From the NCBI GenBank assembly GCA_013286945.1, contig JABDET010000009.1, positions 1-35,961 on the forward strand: 35,961 bases of DNA, written 5' to 3'. The translations under genes were made by a program, and so were the position numbers. Of the stretch, positions 1 through 9,093 are shown in pieces; the first letter of the stretch is position 1, and the number at the start of each line of letters is the position of its first letter. The notes under the pieces were generated by a model. It was not told where the DNA came from and did no database searches. It saw only the letters and a program-made list of their open reading frames with translations. The DNA comes from Candidatus Melainabacteria bacterium (lineage in GTDB: Bacteria; Vulcanimicrobiota; JABDET01).

Positions 1-1
1 C

Positions 2-1666
2 TCGAGCAATTGTTTAGTGAATGTGATGTGCATTGGAATTGCTCCCAAAGAAGCGCTTCTTTCTTCAAAGGCCAAACCGAATTGCGCCGTGATGATTCTT
101 GGATCAAGCACAGGTCGCGATGGAATTGGCGGATGCAGTGTTCTCGCCTCTCAAGAAATGCGCGAGGCGCTAAGCAAGCGCCCTACGGTCCAAGTGGGTG
201 ACCCATACTTTGGCAAGTGCTTGATTGAAGCAACGCTCGAAGCAGCTTCACTAAAACTTTTTGTGGCTCTAAAGGACATGGGGGCCGCGGGCCTGACTTG
301 CACCACAAGTGAGATGAGCGCCGCAGGAAAGTGTGGGATGGAAGTCGATGTTTCAAAGATCCCTGCCCGAGAAAAGGGGATGGAACCTTGGGAATTCATG
401 ATGAGTGAGTCTCAAGAACGAATGTTAGCTGCTGTCGATGAAAAAAACACTGAAAAAATTCGCGAAATCTTCCACAAGTGGGGATTAGAAGCCGAGGTGA
501 TCGGAAAAACAATCCAAGAAGAAGTCGTTAAGATTTTTTCCCGAGATCAACTCGTGGCTTCGCTTTCTACAGCGGCTTTGGTCGACCCACCCCCTATTTA
601 TCCAGAGATTAAAAAAGAGAACCGTCCAACGAGAACGTACAAACTTCCATCATTTTCCGATCTCAAGAAAACACTTCTCGATTTCCTCGCCACTCCCAGT
701 TTGGTCAACAAGAAATGGGCGTGGGAGCAATATGATCACATGGTGCAAGTCAACACGGTGGTTGGCCCTGGTGCAGATGCCGCTGTCATCCGAGTTCATG
801 GAAAATCGTGGGGCATCGCCGTCACCATGGAAGGAAACGGACGCTACTGCAAGATTGACCCAAAGCTTGGTGCCCAGTATCTTCTGGCTGAAGCTTTGAG
901 AAATCTCACCTGTGTCGGGGCAACACCTTTGGCGCTCACCGATGGCCTAAACTTTGGTAATCCAGATAAGGCTGAAAGCTACAGCGAGTTTGTCGAAGCG
1001 ATGGAAGGCCTGGTGACCGGGTGTCAAGCTTTGAAGCTACCCGTGGTTTCTGGTAATGTCTCGTTCTATAATGAAAGCGAAAAAGAAAGAATCTTGCCCA
1101 CCCCGATCCTTGGGATGGTCGGAAAAGTTGCCAACATTCAAAGAATTGTTCCGATTGCCTTCCAAAGAGAAGGGGAGAAGATTTATTTGGTTGGGCCTTC
1201 AAATCACGATCTCTCCGGATCACTTTTCCTCGAGTTTCTTGGAATTGAGAGTGACCATCTTCCTCCGCTATCTTGGGAAACCGAAAAGAAAATTTCAGAA
1301 GCCCTTTTGAAATCCACCCAAACAGAACTCCTCTCATCCTGTCATGATGTCGGCCAAGGGGGGCTCTTCGTGTCTGTCGCAGAGTGTGCGATACAGTCAG
1401 GTCTTGGAGCCAAACTCGACTCGAACTTCTCGGTGGAAGAATGGTTAAGTGAAGCCCCTTCCCGCTATGTGGTCACGGTATCTCCTGACAAAGCATCGCT
1501 CTTTGAAAAGCTAGCCGAAGAAGAAACGATTGCAATTCAATGTCTAGGGGTCGTGGGTGGGAGTTCTCTTGTTTTCCACGGCGGACTCGATATCCCGATT
1601 TCCCAATTGGCCGATGTCGCTGAAAATACCTTACCAAGAATCATGGGCAATCTGAATGCATCCTGA
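2..1666 (+). CDS. purL: Phosphoribosylformylglycinamidine synthase, large subunit PurL (5' truncated by window edge)
   Basis: FGAM synthase converts FGAR, ATP and glutamine-derived ammonia to FGAM in step 4 of de novo purine synthesis, in the cytoplasm. The frame is open from the window edge, so the N-terminus is missing; about 554 residues remain of a family usually near 730-750. Visible family signatures are STGRDGIGG early in the fragment, DMGAAGLT followed by a segment ending MSESQERM, VVGPGADAAVI and LTDGLNFGNP in the second half, and HDVGQGGL near the C-terminus. These match the paired AIRS-type N and C domains of the small-type bacterial PurL. Methionines near the left edge are internal, because homology runs straight through them. 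guaB follows 147 nt downstream on the same strand, so purine genes are clustered here. PurS and PurQ, needed with small PurL, are not in the window and may lie upstream. Confidence 0.95.
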   Translation, partial: SSNCLVNVMCIGIAPKEALLSSKAKPNCAVMILGSSTGRDGIGGCSVLASQEMREALSKRPTVQVGDPYFGKCLIEATLEAASLKLFVALKDMGAAGLTCTTSEMSAAGKCGMEVDVSKIPAREKGMEPWEFMMSESQERMLAAVDEKNTEKIREIFHKWGLEAEVIGKTIQEEVVKIFSRDQLVASLSTAALVDPPPIYPEIKKENRPTRTYKLPSFSDLKKTLLDFLATPSLVNKKWAWEQYDHMVQVNTVVGPGADAAVIRVHGKSWGIAVTMEGNGRYCKIDPKLGAQYLLAEALRNLTCVGATPLALTDGLNFGNPDKAESYSEFVEAMEGLVTGCQALKLPVVSGNVSFYNESEKERILPTPILGMVGKVANIQRIVPIAFQREGEKIYLVGPSNHDLSGSLFLEFLGIESDHLPPLSWETEKKISEALLKSTQTELLSSCHDVGQGGLFVSVAECAIQSGLGAKLDSNFSVEEWLSEAPSRYVVTVSPDKASLFEKLAEEETIAIQCLGVVGGSSLVFHGGLDIPISQLADVAENTLPRIMGNLNAS

Positions 1667-1703
1667 CGTTAGACGAATCCAGCGGTTTCTCACGTCTGTG
1701 TCC

Positions 1704-1744
1704 GCGGCCGACCACATCCTGTGGCCGCAGGATGAATTCATCCT
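1704..1744 (+). promoter_or_regulatory. Nested hairpins between purL and guaB
   Basis: Two adjacent dyads are seen. The first (1704-1728) pairs GCGG with CCGC and CCACA with TGTGG around a TCC loop, leaving a 4-nt bulge on the left arm. The second (1729-1744) is a perfect 16-bp palindrome, AGGATGAATTCATCCT. The AGGATG at 1729-1734 can pair either with CATCCT upstream (1715-1720) or with CATCCT downstream (1739-1744), so the foldings exclude each other. No T-run follows, so this is not a classical intrinsic terminator. It could still end purL transcription or act on read-through into guaB. The structure is seen in the sequence; the role is inferred. Confidence 0.45.
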
Positions 1745-1760
1745 GAATTCAAAAAGGTTT

Positions 1761-1789
1761 TCTTGTGGGGATAAGGCGAATATTATAAT
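1761..1789 (+). promoter_or_regulatory. Putative sigma-70-type promoter of guaB
   Basis: A perfect -10 hexamer TATAAT lies at 1784-1789. The best -35 candidate at a 17-nt spacing is TCTTGT (1761-1766), which is weak. The box is 24 nt upstream of the guaB start and lies in the AT-rich part of the purL-guaB gap, just after the hairpins. It would let guaB and the genes behind it be expressed independently of purL. Confidence 0.5.
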
Positions 1790-1813
1790 TAAGTAAGCTG
1801 GAGGTATCCCCAG

Positions 1814-3346
1814 GTGGCACGAAAGAGCAGCACCATAAGCGTCAAGACGACTCGATCCAAACCCTCCTCCAATGGCAAGACTTCAGAAGCAAGTCAGCAC
1901 ATTGGCGAAGGACTAACTTTTGATGACATCTTGTTGGTTCCACAGCGTTCCTCCGTGCTCCCCAATGAAGTGGATACATCCACCTGGCTAACACGAAAAA
2001 TACGGCTGAATACCCCCCTGGTATCCGCCGCCATGGATACAGTGACCGAAGCTCGAATGGCCATTGCCCTGGCGCGCGAAGGTGGGATTGGAATCATTCA
2101 TCGCAGTCTCCCCATCGAACGGCAAACCGAAGAAATTGATCGGGTGAAGCGTGCTGAAAGTGGGATGATTCGAAACCCAATCCGAATGCAACCCGATGAG
2201 CCGATTGAAAAGGCACTTCAGGTGATGGCCACCTATCACATTTCTGGCATTCCAATCACGGATCCTGAAGGAAAGCTCGTTGGAATGCTGACGAATCGTG
2301 ACCTTCGTTTTGCAAGAAATTACAACAAACCGATTCACACCTTAATGACCAAACTCCCACTGATCACAGCCAAGGAAGGGACTGACTTAGAAGAAGCGCG
2401 AGAAATTCTCCATCAACACAAAATTGAAAAGCTTCCCATCGTGGATAAAGATGGAAAACTCAAAGGCTTGATCACGGTGAAAGACATCCAGAAAAAAGCA
2501 ATGTATCCCCATGGAGCCAAAGACAAACATGGGCGTCTTCTTGTGGGTGCCGCTGTGGGAGTTCGCGGGGATGCTTGGGATCGTGTAGGGGCCCTTGTTG
2601 CTGCGGAAGTGGATGTCATCGTTGTCGATACCGCTCACGGACATTCCGAAGACGTCATCAACATGGTGAAACGAATCAAGAAACATCACGACATTCAAGT
2701 CATTGCCGGCAACGTAGCAACTCCAGAAGCGGTTAGAGATCTTATCGACGCAGGGGCTGACTCGATCAAAGTTGGTATTGGCCCTGGATCGATTTGCACC
2801 ACTCGAATTGTCGCAGGGGTCGGAATTCCTCAATTTACCGCCATTCATGACTGTTACCAAATGGCCAAGAAATACAAGATTCCGATCATTGGTGATGGGG
2901 GAATCAATCATTCCGGAGACATTACAAAAGCTTTGGTGGGTGGTGCCTCGGTGGTCATGCTCGGTGGGTTGTTTGCTGGAACCGATGAGGCACCCGGAGA
3001 AGTGATCCTCGAAGAAGGTCAGCGGTATAAAGCCTATCGTGGAATGGGAAGTCTTGGGGCCATGAAAGTTTATTCTCGCGATCGGTATGCGCAAGACGGT
3101 GTGGCTGAATCGAAGCTTGTCCCTGAAGGGATTGAAGGGAAAGTCCCTTACAAGGGGCAGATTCATCGGATTATTCACCAACTGCTTGGCGGTTTGCGGG
3201 CGGGCATGGGTTATCTCGGGGCAAAAAATATCGAAGCACTTCGCGGCAAGAAATTTATCCGAATTACTCAAGCCGGAATGCGAGAAAGCCATCCCCATTC
3301 TCTTTCTCAAGTTGAAGAAGCTCCAAATTATTGGGTGAGGGAATGA
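1814..3346 (+). CDS. guaB: Inosine-5'-monophosphate dehydrogenase GuaB
   Basis: GuaB oxidises IMP to XMP with NAD+, the committed step to GMP. The 510-residue length is slightly long because of a Ser/Thr/Lys-rich N-terminal extension of about 30 residues before [11 protein letters not shown]. The TIM barrel is interrupted by two CBS domains at roughly residues 110-235 ([17 protein letters not shown] and [15 protein letters not shown] begin the repeats). The catalytic loop [11 protein letters not shown] places the nucleophile at Cys328, followed by GDGGI and the flap containing [10 protein letters not shown]. The start is GTG, chosen because GGAGG at 1800-1804 lies 9 nt upstream and no earlier supported start was found. 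The next gene overlaps its stop by 4 nt, so guaB, the amidotransferase and guaA form one transcription unit. A long antisense reading frame over this gene is a codon-bias shadow. Confidence 0.97.
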   Translation: MARKSSTISVKTTRSKPSSNGKTSEASQHIGEGLTFDDILLVPQRSSVLPNEVDTSTWLTRKIRLNTPLVSAAMDTVTEARMAIALAREGGIGIIHRSLPIERQTEEIDRVKRAESGMIRNPIRMQPDEPIEKALQVMATYHISGIPITDPEGKLVGMLTNRDLRFARNYNKPIHTLMTKLPLITAKEGTDLEEAREILHQHKIEKLPIVDKDGKLKGLITVKDIQKKAMYPHGAKDKHGRLLVGAAVGVRGDAWDRVGALVAAEVDVIVVDTAHGHSEDVINMVKRIKKHHDIQVIAGNVATPEAVRDLIDAGADSIKVGIGPGSICTTRIVAGVGIPQFTAIHDCYQMAKKYKIPIIGDGGINHSGDITKALVGGASVVMLGGLFAGTDEAPGEVILEEGQRYKAYRGMGSLGAMKVYSRDRYAQDGVAESKLVPEGIEGKVPYKGQIHRIIHQLLGGLRAGMGYLGAKNIEALRGKKFIRITQAGMRESHPHSLSQVEEAPNYWVRE

Positions 3347-4077
3347 AACCAAAAATCGGGATTACCCTCGGGGCAAAAGAGATCCCCTCAGACAAAGAAT
3401 ACATCGACGCGGTTATCAATGCAGGTGGAGAAGCAATCCCCCTTCGACCAGGCGCATCGTTTGCTGAGCCTTCCTTGGATGGTCTTTTATTGTCGGGTGG
3501 AGAAGATGTTGACCCGGAATTCTACGACGAAAAGAAAGAACCATTCTGTGACGAACCCGATCGAAAGCGCGATGAGTTTGAATTCAAAGTACTCAATGCA
3601 TTTCTCAAAACCAAGAAACCGGTTCTCGCCATCTGCCGTGGAATCCAAGTACTAAATGTGGCCATGCAAGGCAACCTGCATCAGGATCTTGCAAAGCAAT
3701 TTGGAAAAGAACTTCTTTCACCCCATCAAGATCAAAGCCAAGCTGTTCGCGAAGAAAAGCGAAAAATGCGCCATCCCATTGTGATCAAGAAGAACTCCAA
3801 GCTTTCAGGAATCTTGGGGGAGGAAAAAGAGGTTAATTCAAGACACCACCAGGCTTTGAAAGATTTACCCACCTCTCTTGAAGTGACCGCCATTTCCCCA
3901 GACGGAGTTATTGAAGGGGTGGAATCCAAAGAGCATCCTTGGGTGGTGGGGGTACAATGGCATCCCGAATCGACTGAAGTGTATCCAGCTTTTTCAGAAC
4001 TCTTTAAGGCTTTTGTTTCTCAATGCGTAAAGAAAACACGAACTTCGGTGAAGACACCCCAGAAATCGGGCACCTAG
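3343..4077 (+). CDS. Class I glutamine amidotransferase-like, gamma-glutamyl-gamma-aminobutyrate hydrolase (PuuD/peptidase C26) family
   Basis: The 244-residue protein has the class I glutaminase fold. The nucleophile is Cys98 in AICRGIQ, and His207 and Glu209 in VQWHPE complete the triad. LLLSGGEDVDP is typical of the gamma-glutamyl hydrolase branch that cleaves gamma-glutamyl bonds such as gamma-Glu-GABA in putrescine degradation. The start ATG overlaps the guaB stop (ATGA), with a GAGGG element just upstream; a TTG 12 nt earlier is less likely. The gene sits between guaB and guaA with 6 nt before the GuaA ATG. No other polyamine genes are present, so the PuuD substrate cannot be assumed. 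A role in nitrogen or glutamine supply for GMP synthesis is possible but unproven; GuaA carries its own glutaminase domain. Family assignment is firm, substrate uncertain. Confidence 0.85.
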   Translation: MKPKIGITLGAKEIPSDKEYIDAVINAGGEAIPLRPGASFAEPSLDGLLLSGGEDVDPEFYDEKKEPFCDEPDRKRDEFEFKVLNAFLKTKKPVLAICRGIQVLNVAMQGNLHQDLAKQFGKELLSPHQDQSQAVREEKRKMRHPIVIKKNSKLSGILGEEKEVNSRHHQALKDLPTSLEVTAISPDGVIEGVESKEHPWVVGVQWHPESTEVYPAFSELFKAFVSQCVKKTRTSVKTPQKSGT

Positions 4078-4083
4078 CTTTTG

Positions 4084-5613
4084 ATGAAAGAAAGCATCGT
4101 TGTTCTTGATTACGGCGCTCAATACAATCAGCTCATCTGCCGGCGAATTCGCGAACTTGGCGTTTACAGTGAGCTTCTCCCCCATGATGTTTCCTTAAAG
4201 CGTCTTCAAGCCTTATCGCCCAAAGGCATTGTCTTAAGTGGTGGACCAGCCAGCGTTTATGATCGAAATGCTCCCCAGCTTCCTGATTGGATTTCGGAAA
4301 TCAACCTTCCGATACTTGGAATCTGTTATGGAATGCAGCTTTTGGCCGCGACTTTTCACGGAAAAGTGGAAGGAACATCGCGAAGGGAATATGGCCCAGC
4401 CAAGATTGCCATCACCAACCATTCTCCACTGTTTCAGGGAATCAAGGGTGGGGATTGCTGGATGAGCCATGGGGACGAGGTCCGCAAGCTTCCTCCAGGA
4501 TTTCATGTCTTGGCGAAGAGTCTGTCAGGGGCCATTGCAGCCATGGGGAATGATTCAAAAAAGATCTACGGTGTGCAATTTCATCCTGAGGTGACACACA
4601 CCCCATTCGGGAACCAACTTCTCAAGCAATTCCTGGAAATTTGTGGCTGTCACTTTAACTGGAATCTTTCTTCGTTCATCGAAGAGTCGGTGGCTAGCAT
4701 TCGGAAAACGGTGGGTGACAGTCGAGCCATTTGCGCTGTTTCCGGCGGGGTTGATTCCACGGTGGCTGCCGTCCTTGTTTCAAAAGCTATCGGAAACAAG
4801 CTCCATGCTGTTTTCGTGGACAACGGGCTTCTTCGTCACAATGAACGCAATGAAGTCAAATCGATTCTTTCAAAATTCCCGATCAAACTCCATATCGAGG
4901 ATGCTTCGGATATTTTCTTAAAAAAACTCAAAGGTGTCATTGACCCTGAGAAAAAAAGAAAAATCATCGGGGAGACTTTTATTCGCGTTTTCGAAGCCAA
5001 AGCCAAATCGCTGAAAGGGATTGATTTCCTCGTTCAAGGAACCTTGTATCCTGATGTCATCGAAAGCGCCACACGAGAAAACAAGCTTGCGGCAAAGATC
5101 AAGACTCATCATAACGTGGGGGGGCTTCCTGAAAAAATCGGGTTTAAACTGGTGGAACCTCTTCGTTATCTCTTTAAAGACGAAGTTCGTGCACTTGGGA
5201 AAAAACTCGGGATTCCAAACCCGATGATTGAACGCCAACCTTTCCCTGGACCCGGACTTGCGGTTCGAATCTTGGGAAGCATCACCCCTGATGGGCTAGA
5301 GCTTCTGCGTCAAGCGGATGCCGTGGTTAGAGAAGAAATCGGGAAATATAAAGAAAGGTCCTCCTTGTGGCAATACTTTGCCGTGCTTCTTCCGTTGAAA
5401 ACGGTCGGGGTGATGGGAGATGGAAGAACCTACCAAAACGTTGTGGCCTTGCGAGCGGTTCACTCATCCGATGGGATGACCGCTGACTGGGCCCGATTGC
5501 CTTGGGATCTCCTCAGTCGAATTTCAAGCCGCATTGTCAGTGAAGTTCGCGGAATCAACCGCGTTGTTTACGACATTACCTCCAAGCCACCAGCCACCAT
5601 CGAGTGGGAGTGA
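4084..5613 (+). CDS. guaA: GMP synthase (glutamine-hydrolysing) GuaA
   Basis: GuaA aminates XMP to GMP using ATP and glutamine. At 509 residues it is of normal length. The N-terminal glutaminase domain (about 1-195) has Cys81 in LGICYGMQL and His167/Glu169 in VQFHPEV. The ATP-pyrophosphatase domain has the PP-loop SGGVDS at residues 220-225. The C-terminal dimerisation domain has [12 protein letters not shown]-like sequence ([12 protein letters not shown]) and ends KPPATIEWE, the standard family C-terminus. The ATG at 4084 is preferred over the adjacent TTG at 4081 because the family begins a few residues before IVVLDYGAQ. There is no strong Shine-Dalgarno sequence, so translation is probably coupled to the gene upstream. 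The stop abuts the stop of the convergent gene with no base between, leaving no room for a shared terminator outside coding sequence. Confidence 0.97.
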   Translation: MKESIVVLDYGAQYNQLICRRIRELGVYSELLPHDVSLKRLQALSPKGIVLSGGPASVYDRNAPQLPDWISEINLPILGICYGMQLLAATFHGKVEGTSRREYGPAKIAITNHSPLFQGIKGGDCWMSHGDEVRKLPPGFHVLAKSLSGAIAAMGNDSKKIYGVQFHPEVTHTPFGNQLLKQFLEICGCHFNWNLSSFIEESVASIRKTVGDSRAICAVSGGVDSTVAAVLVSKAIGNKLHAVFVDNGLLRHNERNEVKSILSKFPIKLHIEDASDIFLKKLKGVIDPEKKRKIIGETFIRVFEAKAKSLKGIDFLVQGTLYPDVIESATRENKLAAKIKTHHNVGGLPEKIGFKLVEPLRYLFKDEVRALGKKLGIPNPMIERQPFPGPGLAVRILGSITPDGLELLRQADAVVREEIGKYKERSSLWQYFAVLLPLKTVGVMGDGRTYQNVVALRAVHSSDGMTADWARLPWDLLSRISSRIVSEVRGINRVVYDITSKPPATIEWE

Positions 5614-7503
5614 CTAGCTTGCGGAGGCGAGGACGCGCTTGAAGTGCTCGAGGGCTGAACCAAAAATCGAAATTCGTTCTGAAATCAACTGATACTTTCT
5701 CGCAATTTGTTTCGCTCGATCTCGGTTGCCTAAATTGAGTTCGATCTCGCAAATGGCTAGCGCTGAGGTTGCATTCAATGGATTAAGCGCTATCGATTTT
5801 TCAAAGGCGGCCTTGGCTTCGACGTTTTTCCCAGCTTTCAACAAACTCCGGCCAAGCTCTTCCATTGTCCGATCGGCATCAGGCATGTAAGTGCTCGCTT
5901 CACGATAATGCTCAGCGGCAGCTTCATGCTTTTCCTGATGGGTCAAGAGCTCCCCCATCCACTCATTTAAGATCCAGAGAACATAGCGCTTGACCCCAAT
6001 GTAAAACTCCTTGACTGGCTTCCCATCATGACAATATTGAAAGAAAAGCTCTTGCCACCGTTTGATCGAGTAAAAGTCAAAAAAATACATGAGCAATAAA
6101 CCGCTGTACGGGAAAAGAGACTCCCAGCCTTCTTCTAATTCCTCAAAGAGGCCGTTTATTTCGATGAAGAGTTGAGAAAAACTTTTAAAGTCCTTTTCTT
6201 GCCAATAGAGGCAAGCCAAATTGAATCGAGATAGGATATCGTTTTTTGAGATGCGTTGAACTTGGCGAAATAGCCCTAAAGCATTTCCTTTAAAGTTTCC
6301 TTTTTGCGCATCGGACAAGTCAAGGCCAAACAGGTAGCAAGCCGCGTAGCTAACCCCTAGATTATTTGACGTTTCAGCACTGTTGGATTCCTTGTGATAC
6401 GCCTTTTCAAAATACTGAACCCCTTTCACGAAGCCTCGACTCTCGGTAATGGTTTTAGAAAACATGGCTTGCATCCCCAGATAGGTGAGTTGCTTGTATT
6501 CTGGAAGTGCAATAAAACCACGATTGTTTTTAAATGGAGATTCCAGCCTGCTTTTTAGTTTGTCCAACATTTTCAACAACGTTTTGGTGAAGAAAAAGGC
6601 TCCATTCTCCGCATGCTTCAAGCCGTTTTTAGCCATCGTTTCGCGTTCTTCTTCGTGCGCAAGGTAATAAGCAATTTTTGCTTCCAAATTATCGGGATCA
6701 TAAAAACCGCAGTTTTTCCCATCAGCCAAAAAATCTTTTTCATCCATCATGTGCTCGGTTAGGAGAAAGGTGCCGCTCATCAACGTGTGGGCCACACGAG
6801 TTCCAACAGCCTTCATGTAAGGTTGGCTAAAGTTAATCCCGATTCTCGCTTGATTGTTGACTCGATTGGTTTCTTCAAGAATGACCGATTTGTTGTCTGG
6901 TGTGCGGGTCTGGCCAATCAAAACCTTGTATTTTTCCGGAAGGAGCGCCAGTCGCTCAAAAAATCGGGTCCGCTCTGGGTGGGCCACCGGATTACAATTC
7001 CCGATGTAAACTACGTCATAGGCTTTCTCCACCTCAGGCAATGGGTGAAATTGCGGGAATCGATCTCCCATGAGGGGGAGTGAAGTGATAAGGGGATCTT
7101 TTCCAGTTATTCGCTTCACATCTTCTTTGGAGCTCTCGAGAACCGCGAAAATATGGTCAACTCGAAGCGAAGTGAGGTAAAGGTTCTGAGCGGTGAAAAA
7201 CCACTCTAGATACAGAAGTGCAAGTGGAAAGGGAGCTCTCTCAATTCCTTCAAGCAAAAGGCCATAGCCCACTGTTATGATAAGAGCTAAATCGGGAACA
7301 AAGTTTCGTGACTTCAGTTGTGAAGCAAGCTCATCGTAGTTTTGACTTAAAGCATCGACCACGATGTCCGTTTCTTTCGCTCCAAAGGTAAGGACACTGA
7401 TGCCGTGTTCTTTCAGTGTCCGGCGGACTTCCTCGTCAAAACTCCAAAAAGCAACCGCATTGATCTCATCGGTGATCCCGATCAGTAGATTCATGGCTTT
7501 CAT
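5614..7503 (-). CDS. CgeB-like glycosyltransferase with C-terminal TPR repeats (paralogue 1 of 3)
   Basis: This 629-residue protein has two parts. Residues 1 to about 330 form a GT-B glycosyltransferase of the CgeB/Glyco_trans_1_2 type. Visible pieces are DLALIITVGYG, YDVVYIGNC, HPERTRFFERL, NNQARIGINFS and the donor-site region VGTRVAHTLMSGTFLL followed by the CgeB-like DxLEAKIAYYL stretch. The rest is alpha-helical with TPRs, clearest at about 530-610 (AAAEHYREA, AKAAFEKSIALNPLN). No signal peptide or membrane segment is evident, so it should be cytoplasmic. The ATG at 7503 has an AGGA element 5 nt upstream. It is clearly paralogous along its whole length to the proteins at 12645-14564 and 17977-19884. 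By analogy with other GT-TPR proteins in flagellar loci it may transfer sugars to a protein or growing glycan. Donor and acceptor are unknown. Confidence 0.82.
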   Translation of the reverse strand: MKAMNLLIGITDEINAVAFWSFDEEVRRTLKEHGISVLTFGAKETDIVVDALSQNYDELASQLKSRNFVPDLALIITVGYGLLLEGIERAPFPLALLYLEWFFTAQNLYLTSLRVDHIFAVLESSKEDVKRITGKDPLITSLPLMGDRFPQFHPLPEVEKAYDVVYIGNCNPVAHPERTRFFERLALLPEKYKVLIGQTRTPDNKSVILEETNRVNNQARIGINFSQPYMKAVGTRVAHTLMSGTFLLTEHMMDEKDFLADGKNCGFYDPDNLEAKIAYYLAHEEERETMAKNGLKHAENGAFFFTKTLLKMLDKLKSRLESPFKNNRGFIALPEYKQLTYLGMQAMFSKTITESRGFVKGVQYFEKAYHKESNSAETSNNLGVSYAACYLFGLDLSDAQKGNFKGNALGLFRQVQRISKNDILSRFNLACLYWQEKDFKSFSQLFIEINGLFEELEEGWESLFPYSGLLLMYFFDFYSIKRWQELFFQYCHDGKPVKEFYIGVKRYVLWILNEWMGELLTHQEKHEAAAEHYREASTYMPDADRTMEELGRSLLKAGKNVEAKAAFEKSIALNPLNATSALAICEIELNLGNRDRAKQIARKYQLISERISIFGSALEHFKRVLASAS

Positions 7504-7586
7504 CGATTCCTACTCATTTTTCGGCAAAATTCCTCGAAACCTCTACTGGGATGAGAAGGACCTCTCATGTCGAATAAAAACGCACC
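7504..7586. promoter_or_regulatory. Divergent intergenic region between GT-TPR and methyltransferase
   Basis: These 83 bases separate two genes transcribed apart, so a promoter for each is expected here. I see no convincing -35/-10 pair. The right-hand gene lacks a visible Shine-Dalgarno sequence. Confidence 0.3.
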
Positions 7587-8408
7587 GTGACGGACGCTCG
7601 TCTGACTTCATCCAAACTTCTTTCTGACCCTCAATGGCTGAGTGCACAAGCGCATGTAAGCTGGGGGAAGGAAGTCCAGCTCCTCAAGCACCTCGGATTG
7701 CAAGATGGCATGTCTATTCTCGAACTCGGTTGTGGTCCTGGGTTTGTCACCGAGCTCTTGCTTGACAGCTTTCCTGCGAGCAAGCTCACAGCCGTCGATC
7801 TCGATCCAGCCATGACTGAGCTCGCCAGGAAGCGCCTTGCTAAGCACATTCCTCACAAAGTCGAGATCCTGCAAGAATCGACTGGGAGTACTAGCTTAGC
7901 CGACGAATCGTTTGACTTTGCGATAGCGCGTTATCTCTTCCAGCACCTTGGGGCTCCTGAAACCACCTTGGAGGAAACGTCGCGTCTACTCAAGTCTGGC
8001 GGCACCCTTGCCATCGCTGACATCGATGATGATTTGGGGGGGATCATCGATGGAGGCCTCCCCTCGTTTTCCACCCTGATGAATCGCCTGCGCGGATTAC
8101 AGTCGAAGCGCGGCGGCAATCCACATATCGGCCGAAAGCTGTGGCGTTTACTTCGGGACGCTCGATTCGAGCGGCTCACACTTGATGCGATTCTTACCCA
8201 TAGCGATGAGCTTGGCCTTGAACCATTTCTTCCTCAATATCATCCTGATCGATATCAGTCGCTCCTCTCCACGGAGGGGGGAGTGTCGCAAGAAGAATGG
8301 GAACAATACCGACGCGAGTACGATCTGTTCATCACTTCAAAGACTGCGTACATCATGAGTCTCATTTTTGTGGCTTCCGGTCGGAAGCCACCTAATACAT
8401 CCGCTTAG
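7587..8408 (+). CDS. Class I SAM-dependent methyltransferase
   Basis: The 273-residue protein has a Rossmann methyltransferase core. SAM motif I is ILELGCGPGFVTELL (about residues 43-57), followed by the acidic end of strand 2 in LTAVDLDP, ESFDFAIARYLFQHL in the motif 4 region and LLKSGGTLAIADID in the post-motif region. This resembles the Methyltransf_11/25 group, with a C-terminal extension ending near SLIFVASGRKP. Targets in this group vary widely (sugars, lipids, quinones, small molecules), and nothing specifies one here. The GTG start is the only reasonable one but has no clear Shine-Dalgarno sequence. Its 3' end overlaps the convergent acyltransferase by 17 bp. The position within a glycan locus makes O-methylation of a sugar plausible; this is inference. 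Confidence 0.85.
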   Translation: MTDARLTSSKLLSDPQWLSAQAHVSWGKEVQLLKHLGLQDGMSILELGCGPGFVTELLLDSFPASKLTAVDLDPAMTELARKRLAKHIPHKVEILQESTGSTSLADESFDFAIARYLFQHLGAPETTLEETSRLLKSGGTLAIADIDDDLGGIIDGGLPSFSTLMNRLRGLQSKRGGNPHIGRKLWRLLRDARFERLTLDAILTHSDELGLEPFLPQYHPDRYQSLLSTEGGVSQEEWEQYRREYDLFITSKTAYIMSLIFVASGRKPPNTSA

Positions 8409-8991
8409 ACCGTTCTTGGTACGTAATGGACACTTCTCCTGCCTCATTGAGTTCCACCTTGCCGGTCACGCGGCATGGAACACCCACCCCCACCGAAAAA
8501 GCGGGGATGTCGCGATTAACAAATGCACTGGCCCCGATCACCGCGTGATCTCCGATGGTTACCCCTTTTGAAATAATGACCCCAGGGGCAATGTAGCAGC
8601 AATTTCCAATTTTTACCGGAGCGCGCTCAGGCTCAGCCTTTCCACCAGACACCGCCCGTTTCACGGTGGAGTGCGTGTAAATTTGCACGCCAGCGCTGAT
8701 GTTGCAATGGTCTCCAATCTCAAGACCTCCGCTCCCATCAAGGAAAGTAAAAGGGCCTATCCAAGTCTCGCGCCCCACAATCACTTTTCCGTAAACATAG
8801 CTATTGTGAAAAATGCTTGTCCCTTCGCCAAACCCAAGGTGTTTCGCACGTTCCCAACGATCAAACAAGAGTTCTTCAAGTGGGAGATCGCGATCCCATT
8901 TCCGGCGCATCTCATCTCTCAAACTGTGATAAAGCTCCCGCAGTTCAGCAACCTTGCTCTCGAAAAGATCATCTGCCGTGGTTTCTCCCAT
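8392..8991 (-). CDS. Left-handed beta-helix (hexapeptide repeat) acyltransferase
   Basis: After an alpha-helical N-terminal stretch of about 55 residues, this 199-residue protein has isoleucine-patch hexapeptide repeats such as VYGKVIVGRETWIGPF, LEIGDHCNISAGVQIYTHS, VKIGNCCYIAPGVIISKGVTIGDHAVIGASAFV, then a PAFSVGVGVPCRVTGKV closing segment. This is the fold of the maltose O-acetyltransferase/NeuD/WbbJ-type acyl- and acetyltransferases, which act on sugars and amino sugars using acetyl-CoA. The His in IYTHS is a good catalytic candidate by analogy with family members. The start ATG is supported by GGAGG 4 nt upstream. It probably O- or N-acetylates a sugar of the glycan assembled by the neighbouring genes. 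The substrate is not determinable from sequence alone. Confidence 0.87.
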   Translation of the reverse strand: MGETTADDLFESKVAELRELYHSLRDEMRRKWDRDLPLEELLFDRWERAKHLGFGEGTSIFHNSYVYGKVIVGRETWIGPFTFLDGSGGLEIGDHCNISAGVQIYTHSTVKRAVSGGKAEPERAPVKIGNCCYIAPGVIISKGVTIGDHAVIGASAFVNRDIPAFSVGVGVPCRVTGKVELNEAGEVSITYQERSKRMY

Positions 8992-9093
8992 AAGACCTCC
9001 TTTTGCTCAAGGAATGCCTTCCAAAAAGAAATGAGGGTTCCTGCTACGAATATGGAACAGGTAACCACAAATGTGCTTGAGGTTGTGTGAAAA
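8992..9093. promoter_or_regulatory. Divergent intergenic region upstream of acyltransferase and two-module GT
   Basis: These 102 bases lie between two divergent starts. They hold the strong ribosome-binding site of the acyltransferase (minus) and a short GGAA-TGCC-TTCC hairpin near 9010-9021. No confident promoter hexamers were recognised. Confidence 0.3.

Noticed and set aside
1814-1835. TGGCAC near the guaB start as a sigma-54 site
   Set aside because: The -12 half (TTGC) is absent at the required spacing, and the motif is inside the coding start.
2387-3352. 321-codon antisense open frame over guaB
   Set aside because: It lies opposite the catalytic barrel of a well-recognised enzyme, has no recognisable domain and is explained by codon bias on the sense strand.
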